Shown here: positions 1 through 5,285 of the stretch, one piece after another | Numbering within the stretch: position 1 is the first letter of the stretch | How the letters are laid out: each line of letters begins with the position of its first letter | Assembly: GCA_001803815.1 (NCBI GenBank) | Contig: MHEL01000059.1 | Span: 1-6,021 of the forward strand | Direction: 5' to 3' | From: Nitrospirae bacterium RBG_19FT_COMBO_42_15 | GTDB taxonomy: Bacteria; Nitrospirota; CAKKRA01; 9FT-COMBO-42-15 | DNA: 6,021 bases | Made by a program: the position numbers and the translations under genes | The notes under the pieces: model-generated | The model's input: the letters and a program-made list of their open reading frames with translations, nothing else | What the model was told of the DNA's origin: nothing | The model's database searches: none

Positions 1-480
1 GTTTGTTACAAAGACATTCTTAATCCCCTTTTTATTTGCAAGCCTTGCAGTATCGTATGCATATTCAAAAAATATAGTCGGCTCAGTGTATGTATAGGCA
101 ATGCTTTTGCACCTGCTCTTTTCTGCTGCTTCAACTATCTCCTCTGCCTTAACAGCATCACCTGTTATCATGCCCTTTCCGTCCTTTGGCATCTGTGATA
201 TTTCATAATTCTGGCAGTGAAGGCATCTGAAATTGCAGCCAACTGTTGCAATGGAATATGACCTTGTGCCCGGATAAAAATTAAAAAATGGCTTCTTCTC
301 AATAGGGTCTATATTAGCTGAGACAAGCCTCTCATAGACAAGGGTATAAAGTGTGCCTTCCTGATTTTCCCGAACACCGCATATGCCCCTTTTAGACGGC
401 AGAATGATGCAGCGGTGATTGCAGAGGCCGCACCTTACCTTTTTGTCCTCTATCTTTTCATACAGCATTGCCTCTTTCAT
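1..480 (-). CDS. amrS: AmmeMemoRadiSam system radical SAM enzyme, N-terminal part
   Basis: Reading the minus strand from the ATG at 478-480 gives 160 uninterrupted codons that run off the window, so only the N-terminal part is present. The radical SAM CxxxCxxC cluster motif is at C82, C86 and C89 (GCNFRCLHCQN). Before it lie C17-x2-C20-x3-C24 and C34 (CGLCNHRC, KRGICGVREN), followed by the segment DPIEKKPFFNFYPGTRSYSI. This layout is typical of AmrS, a PflA-like radical SAM protein whose gene often accompanies the Memo-like and AMMECR1-like genes. The motif binds a [4Fe-4S] cluster that cleaves S-adenosylmethionine; the substrate of the family is not settled. The partner genes would have to lie outside the window. 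The SD is weak (GAGAG about 6 nt before ATG). The gene is separated from the upstream BCAM0308-like gene by 260 bp of repeats, so it probably has its own promoter, which I could not place. Confidence 0.9.
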   Translation of the reverse strand, partial: MKEAMLYEKIEDKKVRCGLCNHRCIILPSKRGICGVRENQEGTLYTLVYERLVSANIDPIEKKPFFNFYPGTRSYSIATVGCNFRCLHCQNYEISQMPKDGKGMITGDAVKAEEIVEAAEKSRCKSIAYTYTEPTIFFEYAYDTARLANKKGIKNVFVTN

Positions 481-560
481 AATAATCTCTCTGTCTGATC
501 TTCAGATTTAGTCAGAGGGGTCAGATGTTGTAATAGGAACTGTTGGCCAAATCCACAAAT

Positions 561-710
561 GTCATTCCCGCAGGTTTTTAGCGGGAATCCAAACCGCCTG
601 TCATTCCTGCGTGTATCTGGCAGGAATCCATAACTCTGGATGCCTGACAAAAACAATCAGGCATGACAAATGATTCTGGATTCCCGCTCAAAAACTTTGC
701 GGGAATGACA
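561..710. repeat. Cluster of four related palindromic repeat units
   Basis: Four hairpin-forming units sit at about 561-590, 600-630, 638-668 and 678-710. Unit 1 has arms GTCATTCCCGC and GCGGGAATCC around a 9-nt loop. Unit 2 has GTCATTCCTGC and GCAGGAATCC. Unit 3 has GGATGCCTGA and TCAGGCATGAC. Unit 4 has GGATTCCCGC and GCGGGAATGAC. Units 3 and 4 are in the opposite orientation to units 1 and 2, so the cluster as a whole is also inverted. Changes in one arm are matched in the other arm of the same unit (CCCGC/GCGGG, CCTGC/GCAGG, GCCTGA/TCAGGC), so pairing has been conserved. The units fill most of the 481-740 spacer between the BCAM0308-like gene and amrS. Similar intergenic palindromes are common in many genomes; their role is unknown. 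They could end or stabilise transcripts, but no T-run follows any unit. Confidence 0.85.
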
Positions 711-740
711 AGGTGTGTGAATTTTCGCTTAAAGAAATAA

Positions 741-1274
741 TTATTTTTCCCATTCAACCCGCAGCAACTTCACATCGTGCGACCAGTTATATCTTACCTT
801 TCCCTTAAAAGCCTTATAAATTGCCCTTCCTATCCTCTGTGCAAGTTTTTCATTTGTTGTTGTAATATTAATCTCAGATGCCGTTTTTCTTATCTCAATT
901 ATCCGCTCCAAGGGATTAATGCCTTTTGCAAGGCTATCCTCGTTCTTTGCAAGATTCAGTATCTCATCCCTCTTTCCCTTATCTTTAATAAAATCGCCTT
1001 TCAATGTTACGATGCCGCCGGGAAATTTGTCCTTAATCTTCTGGCACGCAGGGCACAGCACCTTTTGTGAGGTCTTTTTATCAATAGTTTCTTTGTAGAC
1101 TGCCTCGTCAAAAAACCACCTCTTTTTGTGGTAAATAGCATGACATTTCTTGCAGATTGCCATTTCATGCGGCCCGCCTTTTGCAAGATACGGGTCATAA
1201 TATGCCCCGATATTCTTTTTAAACTTTGCCGGCTTATAATCTCTCTCTTTTCTCGCTTTTCTTATCTCTTTCAT
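741..1274 (-). CDS. BCAM0308-like protein with two CxxC motifs (probable zinc-binding)
   Basis: This is a 177-residue basic, soluble protein with no signal peptide or membrane segment. C41-x2-C44 (AICKKCHAIYHKKRW) and C74-x2-C77 (KVLCPACQK) should form one zinc-ribbon-like site. After them comes FPGGIVTLKGDF, a helical LERIIEIR stretch, and a C-terminal part (NITTTNEKLAQRIGRAI, RYNWSHDVKLLRVEW) that looks like a small alpha/beta domain. I recall this layout from proteins named BCAM0308 family, after a gene in the low-oxygen-activated locus of Burkholderia cenocepacia; the assignment is from memory and the biochemical function is unknown. I chose ATG 1272-1274 because AAAGGAG lies 6 nt upstream; a longer reading from 1328 would add 18 residues lying within the upstream gene. 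The ATG overlaps the stop of the universal stress protein gene (ATGA), implying translational coupling. Sharing an operon with a universal stress protein fits a stress or low-oxygen role, which is inference. Confidence 0.8.
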   Translation of the reverse strand: MKEIRKARKERDYKPAKFKKNIGAYYDPYLAKGGPHEMAICKKCHAIYHKKRWFFDEAVYKETIDKKTSQKVLCPACQKIKDKFPGGIVTLKGDFIKDKGKRDEILNLAKNEDSLAKGINPLERIIEIRKTASEINITTTNEKLAQRIGRAIYKAFKGKVRYNWSHDVKLLRVEWEK

Positions 1275-1744
1275 CTTCCGCTCCTTTCCGGGATACATTT
1301 TACTCTTGGCACACAGACTACCGGGCACGGCGCACCCCTTACAACCTTTTCTGCTGTGCTTCCAAATAGTATCTGCTCAAGCTGTCCTGTCCTTCCATAA
1401 CTTCCCATGGATATCAAATCCGCCTCAATCTCCTTTGCCTTTTTTATTATCTCTATGAATGGGATACCCTGTGAAATCAGCCTTTCAATCTTTGTCTTCT
1501 TGTTCGGCCTTGAATTTTTTAGAAATTCATCAAAGTCATCCTCTGTCTTTTTTAATACCTTTTCCTCTATCTTCTTTCTTGCCTCCTTTGTAAAATGGCT
1601 TAATGTATCAAAAACCTGCGGCTCAATAACATTCAGAATATATAATGTTGAATCAAACTCCTCAGCAAGGTTTAAGGCATATTCATAGGCATCTTTGGAA
1701 CATTCTGAAAAATCTATTGGAACAAGAACCTTCTTAATGTTCAT
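1271..1744 (-). CDS. Universal stress protein (UspA family)
   Basis: This 157-residue protein is a single UspA domain. The N-terminal strand KKVLVPIDFSECS carries the family's VPIDFS signature, with D11. The C-terminal nucleotide-binding loop reads GSYGRTG (114-120), then FGSTAEKVVRGAPCPVVCV (127-145). UspA domains of this type bind ATP through a G-x2-G-x9-G(S/T) loop. Here there are ten, not nine, residues between G117 and G128, so the loop is one residue longer than the motif. Such proteins are cytoplasmic and are usually induced by stationary phase, starvation or low oxygen. The start is certain: AAGGAGGT lies 5 nt before ATG. The gene is first in an operon with the BCAM0308-like gene, overlapping it by ATGA, and is driven by the promoter at 1777-1805. 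About 14 residues after PVVCV form a short unconserved tail. Confidence 0.95.
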   Translation of the reverse strand: MNIKKVLVPIDFSECSKDAYEYALNLAEEFDSTLYILNVIEPQVFDTLSHFTKEARKKIEEKVLKKTEDDFDEFLKNSRPNKKTKIERLISQGIPFIEIIKKAKEIEADLISMGSYGRTGQLEQILFGSTAEKVVRGAPCPVVCVPRVKCIPERSGR

Positions 1745-1776
1745 CTGCCACCTCCTTAATCATTGGCGCTATTATA

Positions 1777-1805
1777 ATAATAGCAATAAACGGCCTTTTT
1801 TTCAA
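1777..1805 (-). promoter_or_regulatory. Sigma-70-type promoter of the usp operon
   Basis: On the minus strand there is TTGAAA (1805-1800), exactly 17 bp, then TATTAT (1782-1777). A second perfect box, TATAAT (1776-1771), follows directly but lies 23 bp from the -35 box. Transcription would start near 1770, leaving a short leader before AAGGAGGT and the ATG at 1744. The spacing and boxes are good; use of the site is inferred. Confidence 0.6.
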
Positions 1806-1830
1806 TGCAAAAATAGCTCTTATTTATTGC
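1783..1830. promoter_or_regulatory. 8-bp inverted repeat in the divergent usp/oxidase spacer
   Basis: GCAATAAA (1783-1790) and TTTATTGC (1823-1830) are perfect inverted copies separated by 32 bp. They enclose the -35 box of the usp promoter and lie between two divergent genes, which is a fair place for a regulator to bind. In AT-rich DNA an 8-bp match can arise by chance, so this is only a candidate. I found no convincing plus-strand promoter for the oxidase gene in this spacer. Confidence 0.3.
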
Positions 1831-1862
1831 AATCTAAGGAGATTTTCTGTTACTATCAATCC

Positions 1863-3242
1863 ATGCTTTTATCAGACCTTGTCAGTTTATTAAAGGATAT
1901 CGCTGGCAAAGAGGATGTTTCTGCTGAAAAAGAGGAGCTGCTCTGCTACTCCTACGACGCCACACAGATAGAATTCCTGCCTGATATTATAGTAAAACCG
2001 ACATTACCATCACAGATCTCTGAGATTATGAAGCTGTCAAATAAAGAGGATATGCCTGTTATACCGAGGGGCGCTGGAACAGGATTTTCAGGAGGCTCTA
2101 TACCTGTAAAAGGAGGCATTCTCCTTTCTTTTGAAAAGATGAACAAGATAATTGAGATTGATGAGGATAATCTTTTTGCAATAGTTGAGCCGGGTGCTAT
2201 TAATGGTGATTTACAGAGGCTTGTGGAATCAAAGGGGCTCTTTTATCCGCCAGACCCATCAAGCATGGACTTCTGCACACTCGGCGGTAATGTTGCTGAA
2301 AATGCAGGAGGCCCAAAGGCAGTGAAGTATGGTGTTACACGCGACTATGTAATGGGTCTTGAAGTGGTATTGCCAACAGGCAAGATAATAAACACAGGCG
2401 TTAAGACGCGGAAGGGTGTTGTTGGCTATGACTTTACAAGGCTTATGACAGGCTCTGAAGGGACGCTCGGCATTATAACGAAAATAATATTAAGACTCCT
2501 TCCAATGCCAGAAAAGGTCTCTACACTCTCTGCATTTTTTACAGACATTGCTGATGCGTCAAGGGCAGTTGTTGATATTACAAAAAAAAGGATAACCCCG
2601 AGGGCAATAGAGTTTATGGACAGGAATTCGCTTGAGGTTGTGAAGGAGCATTTGCCAGAGGGATTGCATGGAAAGGCAGAGGCTTTGCTTTTAATAGAGG
2701 TGGATGGAACAGAGATTGAGGTTCCGAGGATTTTAGAAAAGGTAAAGGATGCATGTAAGGCAAATAATGCAGCGAAAATAGATGTTGCGGAAAATGAGTC
2801 AGATGCCAAAAGGCTTTGGATTGCGAGGAGGTCATTGTCTCAAAACATGTTTAAGCTCAAGCCTGATAAGATAAATGAGGATATAGTTGTGCCAAGGACA
2901 AAGATACCTGATATTATAAGTGCAGTAGACGGCATTTCTAAAAAATACAATCTAAAGATAGCAAACTTTGGCCATGCAGGGGATGGCAATATCCATGTAA
3001 ATATAATGTATGACAAAAAAGATGCTGATGAGACAAGCAGGGCAAATGCAGCAGTAAAGGAGCTTTTTTCTGCCACCCTCTCTCTTAACGGCACTATATC
3101 CGGCGAGCACGGCATCGGCATTACAAAGGCGCCATATCTGAAAATGGAGATAGGCGAAATCGGGGTGGAGGTAATGAAGAAAATCAAAAAGTCCTTTGAC
3201 CCGAACAATATATTAAATCCGGGGAAGATATTTGTTGAATGA
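1863..3242 (+). CDS. FAD-linked oxidase, GlcD / D-lactate dehydrogenase family
   Basis: The 459-residue product has the full length of GlcD-type 2-hydroxyacid oxidoreductases. Residues about 40-215 form the PCMH-type FAD-binding domain, with PRGAGTGFSGG (68-78), VEPGA (108-112), YPPDPSS (128-134), GGNVAENAGG (141-150), KYGVTRDYV (155-163) and TGSEGTLGI (196-204). The C-terminal FAD-oxidase domain has NFGHAGDGNIHVN (368-380), ISGEHGIG (412-419) and the terminal DPNNILNPGKIF. Such enzymes oxidise glycolate, D-lactate or a related 2-hydroxyacid and pass electrons on, often to a GlcF-like iron-sulfur partner. No GlcE or GlcF gene is adjacent, so the substrate cannot be named. A longer reading from 1695 is open, but the added residues are unlike the family and overlap the divergent usp gene. 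ATG 1863 gives the usual N-terminus (LLCYSYDAT at 26-34). The only nearby SD, AAGGAG at 1836-1841, is 21 nt from this ATG, which is too far for normal use. Confidence 0.93.
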   Translation: MLLSDLVSLLKDIAGKEDVSAEKEELLCYSYDATQIEFLPDIIVKPTLPSQISEIMKLSNKEDMPVIPRGAGTGFSGGSIPVKGGILLSFEKMNKIIEIDEDNLFAIVEPGAINGDLQRLVESKGLFYPPDPSSMDFCTLGGNVAENAGGPKAVKYGVTRDYVMGLEVVLPTGKIINTGVKTRKGVVGYDFTRLMTGSEGTLGIITKIILRLLPMPEKVSTLSAFFTDIADASRAVVDITKKRITPRAIEFMDRNSLEVVKEHLPEGLHGKAEALLLIEVDGTEIEVPRILEKVKDACKANNAAKIDVAENESDAKRLWIARRSLSQNMFKLKPDKINEDIVVPRTKIPDIISAVDGISKKYNLKIANFGHAGDGNIHVNIMYDKKDADETSRANAAVKELFSATLSLNGTISGEHGIGITKAPYLKMEIGEIGVEVMKKIKKSFDPNNILNPGKIFVE

Positions 3243-3253
3243 AACACTAAATA

Positions 3254-3275
3254 CTTAAGAAGGTCGCTTCCTTAG
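3254..3275. terminator. Possible bidirectional terminator hairpin between convergent genes
   Basis: CTTAAGAAG (3254-3262), loop GTCG, and CTTCCTTAG (3267-3275) pair at seven of nine positions, including the four next to the loop. The hairpin lies between the stop codons of the oxidase gene and the convergent Cys-rich gene, where a shared terminator is expected. The T-runs on either side are weak, so confidence is low. Confidence 0.35.
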
Positions 3276-3310
3276 CTTGTTTCTGGCATTAAACTATACA
3301 AAGACTGAAG

Positions 3311-3490
3311 CTAAGATTCGCAACCGAGACCCCCTGCTGGTACACAGTACTTTTTATCCTTGCAACCTGTGCCTGCACATACAGGGCACATCTCCCCGTT
3401 ATCAAGATATCCCTTTTTGTTGCAAACTGTACAGGGATTATAACACACCTCATGTGCCTCTTCGCTTGGAACTTCTTTTCCTTCTTCCAT
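3311..3490 (-). CDS. Small Cys-rich protein (59 aa), probable metal-binding
   Basis: The minus strand reads ATG at 3488-3490 to TAG at 3311-3313, with GGGAGG 7 nt before the start. The 59-residue product has eight cysteines: C16, C20, C23, C35, C38, C43, C49 and C57. Two CxxC pairs stand out, PCTVC (19-23) and CPVC (35-38), each followed by a Gly-containing turn (KKGYLDNGEM, AGTGC). The pattern resembles a DnaJ-type or rubredoxin-like zinc or iron knuckle. The first 15 residues are acidic and the protein has no membrane segment. I do not recognise a named family. The SD, the clean start and stop, and the upstream promoter support a real gene. It is monocistronic as far as can be seen and converges on the oxidase gene, with 68 bp between stops. 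A redox, metal-handling or small-regulator role is possible but unproven. Confidence 0.75.
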   Translation of the reverse strand: MEEGKEVPSEEAHEVCYNPCTVCNKKGYLDNGEMCPVCAGTGCKDKKYCVPAGGLGCES

Positions 3491-3551
3491 TTAATATCCT
3501 CCCAATGTTATATAAGTTATAGACTCAGGCAAAGCTTGTAACTAAGTCAAA

Positions 3552-3614
3552 TTAATAAAGAATATCATCCTTATCAACGAACGGTAGGTGCAGTGCGTTC
3601 AGCGGCGTGAACAT
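3552..3614 (-). CDS. Possible 20-codon leader ORF upstream of the Cys-rich gene
   Basis: On the minus strand an ATG at 3612-3614 opens 20 codons ending in TAA (3552-3554), encoding MFTPLNALHLPFVDKDDILY. It starts about 25 nt after the predicted transcription start and ends 61 nt before the Cys-rich gene. Its codons (ACG CCG CTG AAC GCA CTG) are richer in G and C than the surrounding leader. There is no convincing SD before it. It could be a translated leader peptide, a conserved non-coding structure read as an ORF, or chance. Confidence 0.25.
   Translation of the reverse strand: MFTPLNALHLPFVDKDDILY
3579..3612 (-). promoter_or_regulatory. Mutually exclusive hairpins in the Cys-rich gene leader
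   Basis: Two 5-bp perfect stems share one strand. In plus-strand terms, GAACG (3579-3583) pairs with CGTTC (3596-3600), while GTTCA (3597-3601) pairs with TGAAC (3608-3612). Only one can form at a time, an arrangement seen in attenuators and riboswitch expression platforms. The segment is GC-rich within an AT-rich leader. The stems are short and no known riboswitch class was recognised. Confidence 0.3.
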
Positions 3615-3645
3615 TCTTTTTTATACTACTGTAACACTTACCCAA

Positions 3646-3674
3646 AATATATAGGAATTAAAATGTGCTGTCAA
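3646..3674 (-). promoter_or_regulatory. Near-consensus sigma-70 promoter for the Cys-rich gene
   Basis: On the minus strand there is TTGACA (3674-3669), exactly 17 bp, then TATATT (3651-3646). This is the best promoter-like match I found in the window. Transcription would begin near 3639, giving a leader of about 150 nt before the Cys-rich gene at 3490. No other full gene lies between, so the leader is unusually long for a 59-codon message. Confidence 0.65.
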
Positions 3675-3746
3675 TTTTTTTTTTGGAGGTATTATAAGGA
3701 TAGGGTAAGGGGCTACCTCTTCACTCTGCAAAATTAATAAAAAATC

Positions 3747-3776
3747 TTGACAAAATGCCTTGTTATGTGTTAAAAA
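3747..3776 (+). promoter_or_regulatory. Promoter of the rplU-rpmA operon
   Basis: Perfect -35 TTGACA (3747-3752) is followed by TAAAAA (3771-3776) after 18 bp, or TTAAAA after 17 bp. Transcription from about 3783 would give a leader of roughly 28 nt with AAGGAGGT just before the rplU ATG. The stretch from 3675 to 3746 between this and the divergent promoter holds a run of ten T and a weak GAGGTA/TACCTC inverted repeat, and no gene. Confidence 0.6.
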
Positions 3777-3810
3777 TTAGTTTCCTGTTAAGGATGAAGG
3801 AGGTAGTAAG

Positions 3811-4125
3811 ATGTATGCAGTGTTAGAGACAGGCGGAAAACAGTATAAGGTTTCACAGGGGGATGTTATTTCAGTTGAAAAACTGAGTGCAAAGCCCGGT
3901 GAAAAGGTTGAATTAAATAAAGTTTTAATGATCGGCGGAGAGAAGACTGTAATCGGCAACCCTCTTGTGAAGTCTGCCAAGGTGATCGGCGAGGTTGTTG
4001 GAGAAGGCAGAGGGGATAAGATTATTGTTTTTAAGATGAAGAGGCGCAAGAACTATAGAAGAACTAATGGGCATAGGCAGGCGTTTACTTCATTAAAGAT
4101 AACAGAGATTGTGTCAGCTTCGTAA
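3811..4125 (+). CDS. rplU: 50S ribosomal protein L21
   Basis: The 104-residue product matches bacterial L21 along its length. It starts with [17 protein letters not shown], has the central [10 protein letters not shown] strand region, and ends with the basic [16 protein letters not shown] segment (75-90) that contacts 23S rRNA, followed by TSLKITEI. L21 is a structural protein of the large subunit. AAGGAGGT lies 6 nt before the ATG, so the start is certain. It is first in the operon with rpmA, behind the promoter at 3747-3776. Its stop codon TAA (4123-4125) lies inside the outer arm of the palindrome at 4122-4228. No gene for the Prp protease is found between rplU and rpmA, consistent with the unextended L27 start. 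Confidence 0.98.
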   Translation: MYAVLETGGKQYKVSQGDVISVEKLSAKPGEKVELNKVLMIGGEKTVIGNPLVKSAKVIGEVVGEGRGDKIIVFKMKRRKNYRRTNGHRQAFTSLKITEIVSAS

Positions 4126-4228
4126 AAAGTTCATCTGCTGCGTTGTCGCTTCGGCCTCGCATCCTCACATACTAACTTGTATGCTGCGGTGCGATGCCTC
4201 GCTCCGCCTTGCATCTGAAGCTTTTTAC
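4122..4228. repeat. 107-bp imperfect palindrome between rplU and rpmA
   Basis: The outer arms GTAAAAAG (4122-4129) and CTTTTTAC (4221-4228) are perfect inverted copies. Just inside, TTCATCTGC and GCATCTGAA continue with seven of nine matches. The tip is CATAC (4168-4172), loop TAACTT, GTATG (4179-4183). The middle is GC-rich with weaker pairing, including GCATC against GATGC. The whole could fold into one long hairpin, or represent a decayed mobile palindromic repeat. The rplU stop codon is in the left arm. No T-run follows the right arm, so it does not look like a simple terminator; rpmA lacks a strong promoter of its own and is probably read through it. Confidence 0.75.
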
Positions 4229-4290
4229 TTTGCTGATTGAATAAAGTTTATAAAAGAGACTATCAATGGTTTTTTGGAGGTATATATAAA

Positions 4291-4554
4291 ATGGCGCATA
4301 AAAAAGGCGTTGGTTCATCAAGAAATGGAAGGGACAGCAATCCGCAGTATCTTGGCGTCAAGTGTTTTGGCGGCCAGACTGTTAAGGGCGGAAGCATAAT
4401 TGTAAGGCAGAGGGGCACAAAGTTCCACCCGGGCAAGAATGTGGGTAAAGGAAGCGATGACACCCTCTTTGCAAAGGTAGCTGGTGTTGTGAAGTTTGAA
4501 AGAGGTGGAAGAGACAAGACCTGTGTAAGCGTTTATCCAGCAGAACAGGTATAG
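4291..4554 (+). CDS. rpmA: 50S ribosomal protein L27
   Basis: The 87-residue product is bacterial L27. It begins [20 protein letters not shown] and continues with [24 protein letters not shown], the family's hallmark. L27 sits at the peptidyl transferase centre, with its N-terminal tail reaching the tRNA ends. The ATG at 4291 is preferred over an upstream in-frame one at 4237 because GGAGGT lies 9 nt before it and because A2-H3-K4-K5 is the mature tail. It has no cleavable Firmicutes-type extension. It follows rplU by 165 bp, much of it palindrome, and is followed by a strong terminator. obgE, commonly next in this operon, is absent. Confidence 0.98.
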   Translation: MAHKKGVGSSRNGRDSNPQYLGVKCFGGQTVKGGSIIVRQRGTKFHPGKNVGKGSDDTLFAKVAGVVKFERGGRDKTCVSVYPAEQV

Positions 4555-4590
4555 GGACAACTATCCGTTAGATATTATTTTTAGAAAGAG

Positions 4591-4619
4591 GGCGGTCAAA
4601 AAAGACCGCCTTTTTATTT
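4591..4619 (+). terminator. Rho-independent terminator of the rplU-rpmA operon
   Basis: GGCGGTC (4591-4597), a six-A loop and GACCGCC (4604-4610) form a perfect 7-bp GC-rich stem followed by TTTTTATTT. It ends the operon 36 bp after the rpmA stop. Confidence 0.95.
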
Positions 4620-4635
4620 GCACACTTTCGTTAGG

Positions 4636-4674
4636 TTCACCGCCATACACAGCTTCGCTTTGTCCAGTTCTTTA
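4636..4674 (+). repeat. Diverged repeat, copy A
   Basis: The 39 nt from TTCACCGCCATACACAGCTTC onward match 5510-5548 at 30 positions by hand alignment, without gaps. The first 21 nt match at 19, and all but one of the nine differences are transitions. Both copies have the same orientation. This copy lies just after the rpmA terminator, in the spacer before the PIN gene. The rest of 4675-4799 is AT-rich and holds no gene that I can support. Confidence 0.55.
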
Positions 4675-4799
4675 AGCAAGCTGTCTAAGATCACTTTTAA
4701 CTCCTTTTTGCAGAGTTTTCCTTGCTTTTATGTCTGGTTTTGGTATAGTTTATATAAAACTTATTGCGGATATTTAAGTCGATATAAAGGTTTTGCAAC

Positions 4800-4822
4800 A
4801 TATTCTTATAATTTAAGAATAT
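4800..4822 (+). promoter_or_regulatory. Palindromic operator overlapping the -10 of the PIN operon
   Basis: ATATTCTTA (4800-4808) and TAAGAATAT (4814-4822) are perfect inverted copies around TAATT. The best -10 hexamer, TATAAT (4807-4812), falls within the palindrome; a poor -35 lies near 4784. The palindrome ends 4 nt before the SD. This is where toxin-antitoxin complexes usually bind to repress their own operon, so I infer an autoregulatory operator. Confidence 0.5.
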
Positions 4823-4838
4823 TATAAGGGGAGTTATA

Positions 4839-5285
4839 ATGCCGCAACCAATATATCTTGATGTTTGCACTCTAAGCAGACCCTTTGACGAACAACACTA
4901 TTTAAGAATAAGACTTGAAACAGAGGCTTTTAATCTGATATTATCAAGAGTGAGAAAAAATGATTATAAGCTATTGGTTTCTCCTGTTCATATGAAAGAG
5001 ATAGAGGCTGTTCCAGATGTGTTTGAACGGATTGAACTGAAAACAATTTTAGATAAATTAGGTGAGCCGATAAAAGTTAATCTGGATAAAACACGGAAAA
5101 GGGCTGAAGAATTGGTTAAGTCAGGCTTTGGGGTGGCTGATGCTGCACATGTTGCCTTTGCAGAACTGGCCGTGGCCCAATTTATAAGCTGTGATGATGC
5201 CCTTGTTAAAAAATGTCTGAATCATAACATAAGAGTTTGGTGTGGCAATCCGGTTGCCTTTTGTGAGAAGGAGGGTTTAAGGTGA
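4839..5285 (+). CDS. PIN-domain protein, probable VapC-type toxin ribonuclease
   Basis: The 148-residue product is one PIN domain. The acidic metal-binding residues expected of the fold are present: D8 in IYLDVCTLSRPF, E54 in SPVHMKEIEAVPD, D101 in GVADAAHVAFAE, and D119/D120 in FISCDDALVKK. PIN toxins are Mg2+- or Mn2+-dependent ribonucleases that cut tRNA, rRNA or mRNA and slow translation. AAGGGGAG lies 5 nt before the ATG. The gene overlaps the next one by GTGA, so the two are co-translated. The N-terminal LDVCTLSRPFD...RIRLE pattern belongs to a PIN subgroup that I have seen paired with a small downstream protein. Target RNA is unknown. All catalytic residues are present, so it is likely active. 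Confidence 0.87.
   Translation: MPQPIYLDVCTLSRPFDEQHYLRIRLETEAFNLILSRVRKNDYKLLVSPVHMKEIEAVPDVFERIELKTILDKLGEPIKVNLDKTRKRAEELVKSGFGVADAAHVAFAELAVAQFISCDDALVKKCLNHNIRVWCGNPVAFCEKEGLR

Noticed and set aside
561..710. CRISPR array
   Set aside because: The units are palindromes in both orientations with no regular direct repeats or unique spacers.
1695..1862. Extended N-terminus (56 residues) for the oxidase
   Set aside because: The extra residues are unlike the family, overlap the divergent usp gene and its promoter, and lack an SD.
2426..2835. Minus-strand open frames inside the oxidase gene
   Set aside because: They are shadows of the conserved plus-strand gene, with low-complexity products and no SD.
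3277..3522. Plus-strand 81-codon frame opposite the Cys-rich gene
   Set aside because: It is the antisense of the better-supported 59-codon gene, has no SD, and its product has no recognisable pattern.
4618..4827. Plus-strand 69-codon frame after the rpmA terminator
   Set aside because: It starts directly after the terminator without an SD, covers the repeat, and its product is an aromatic-rich, low-information sequence.
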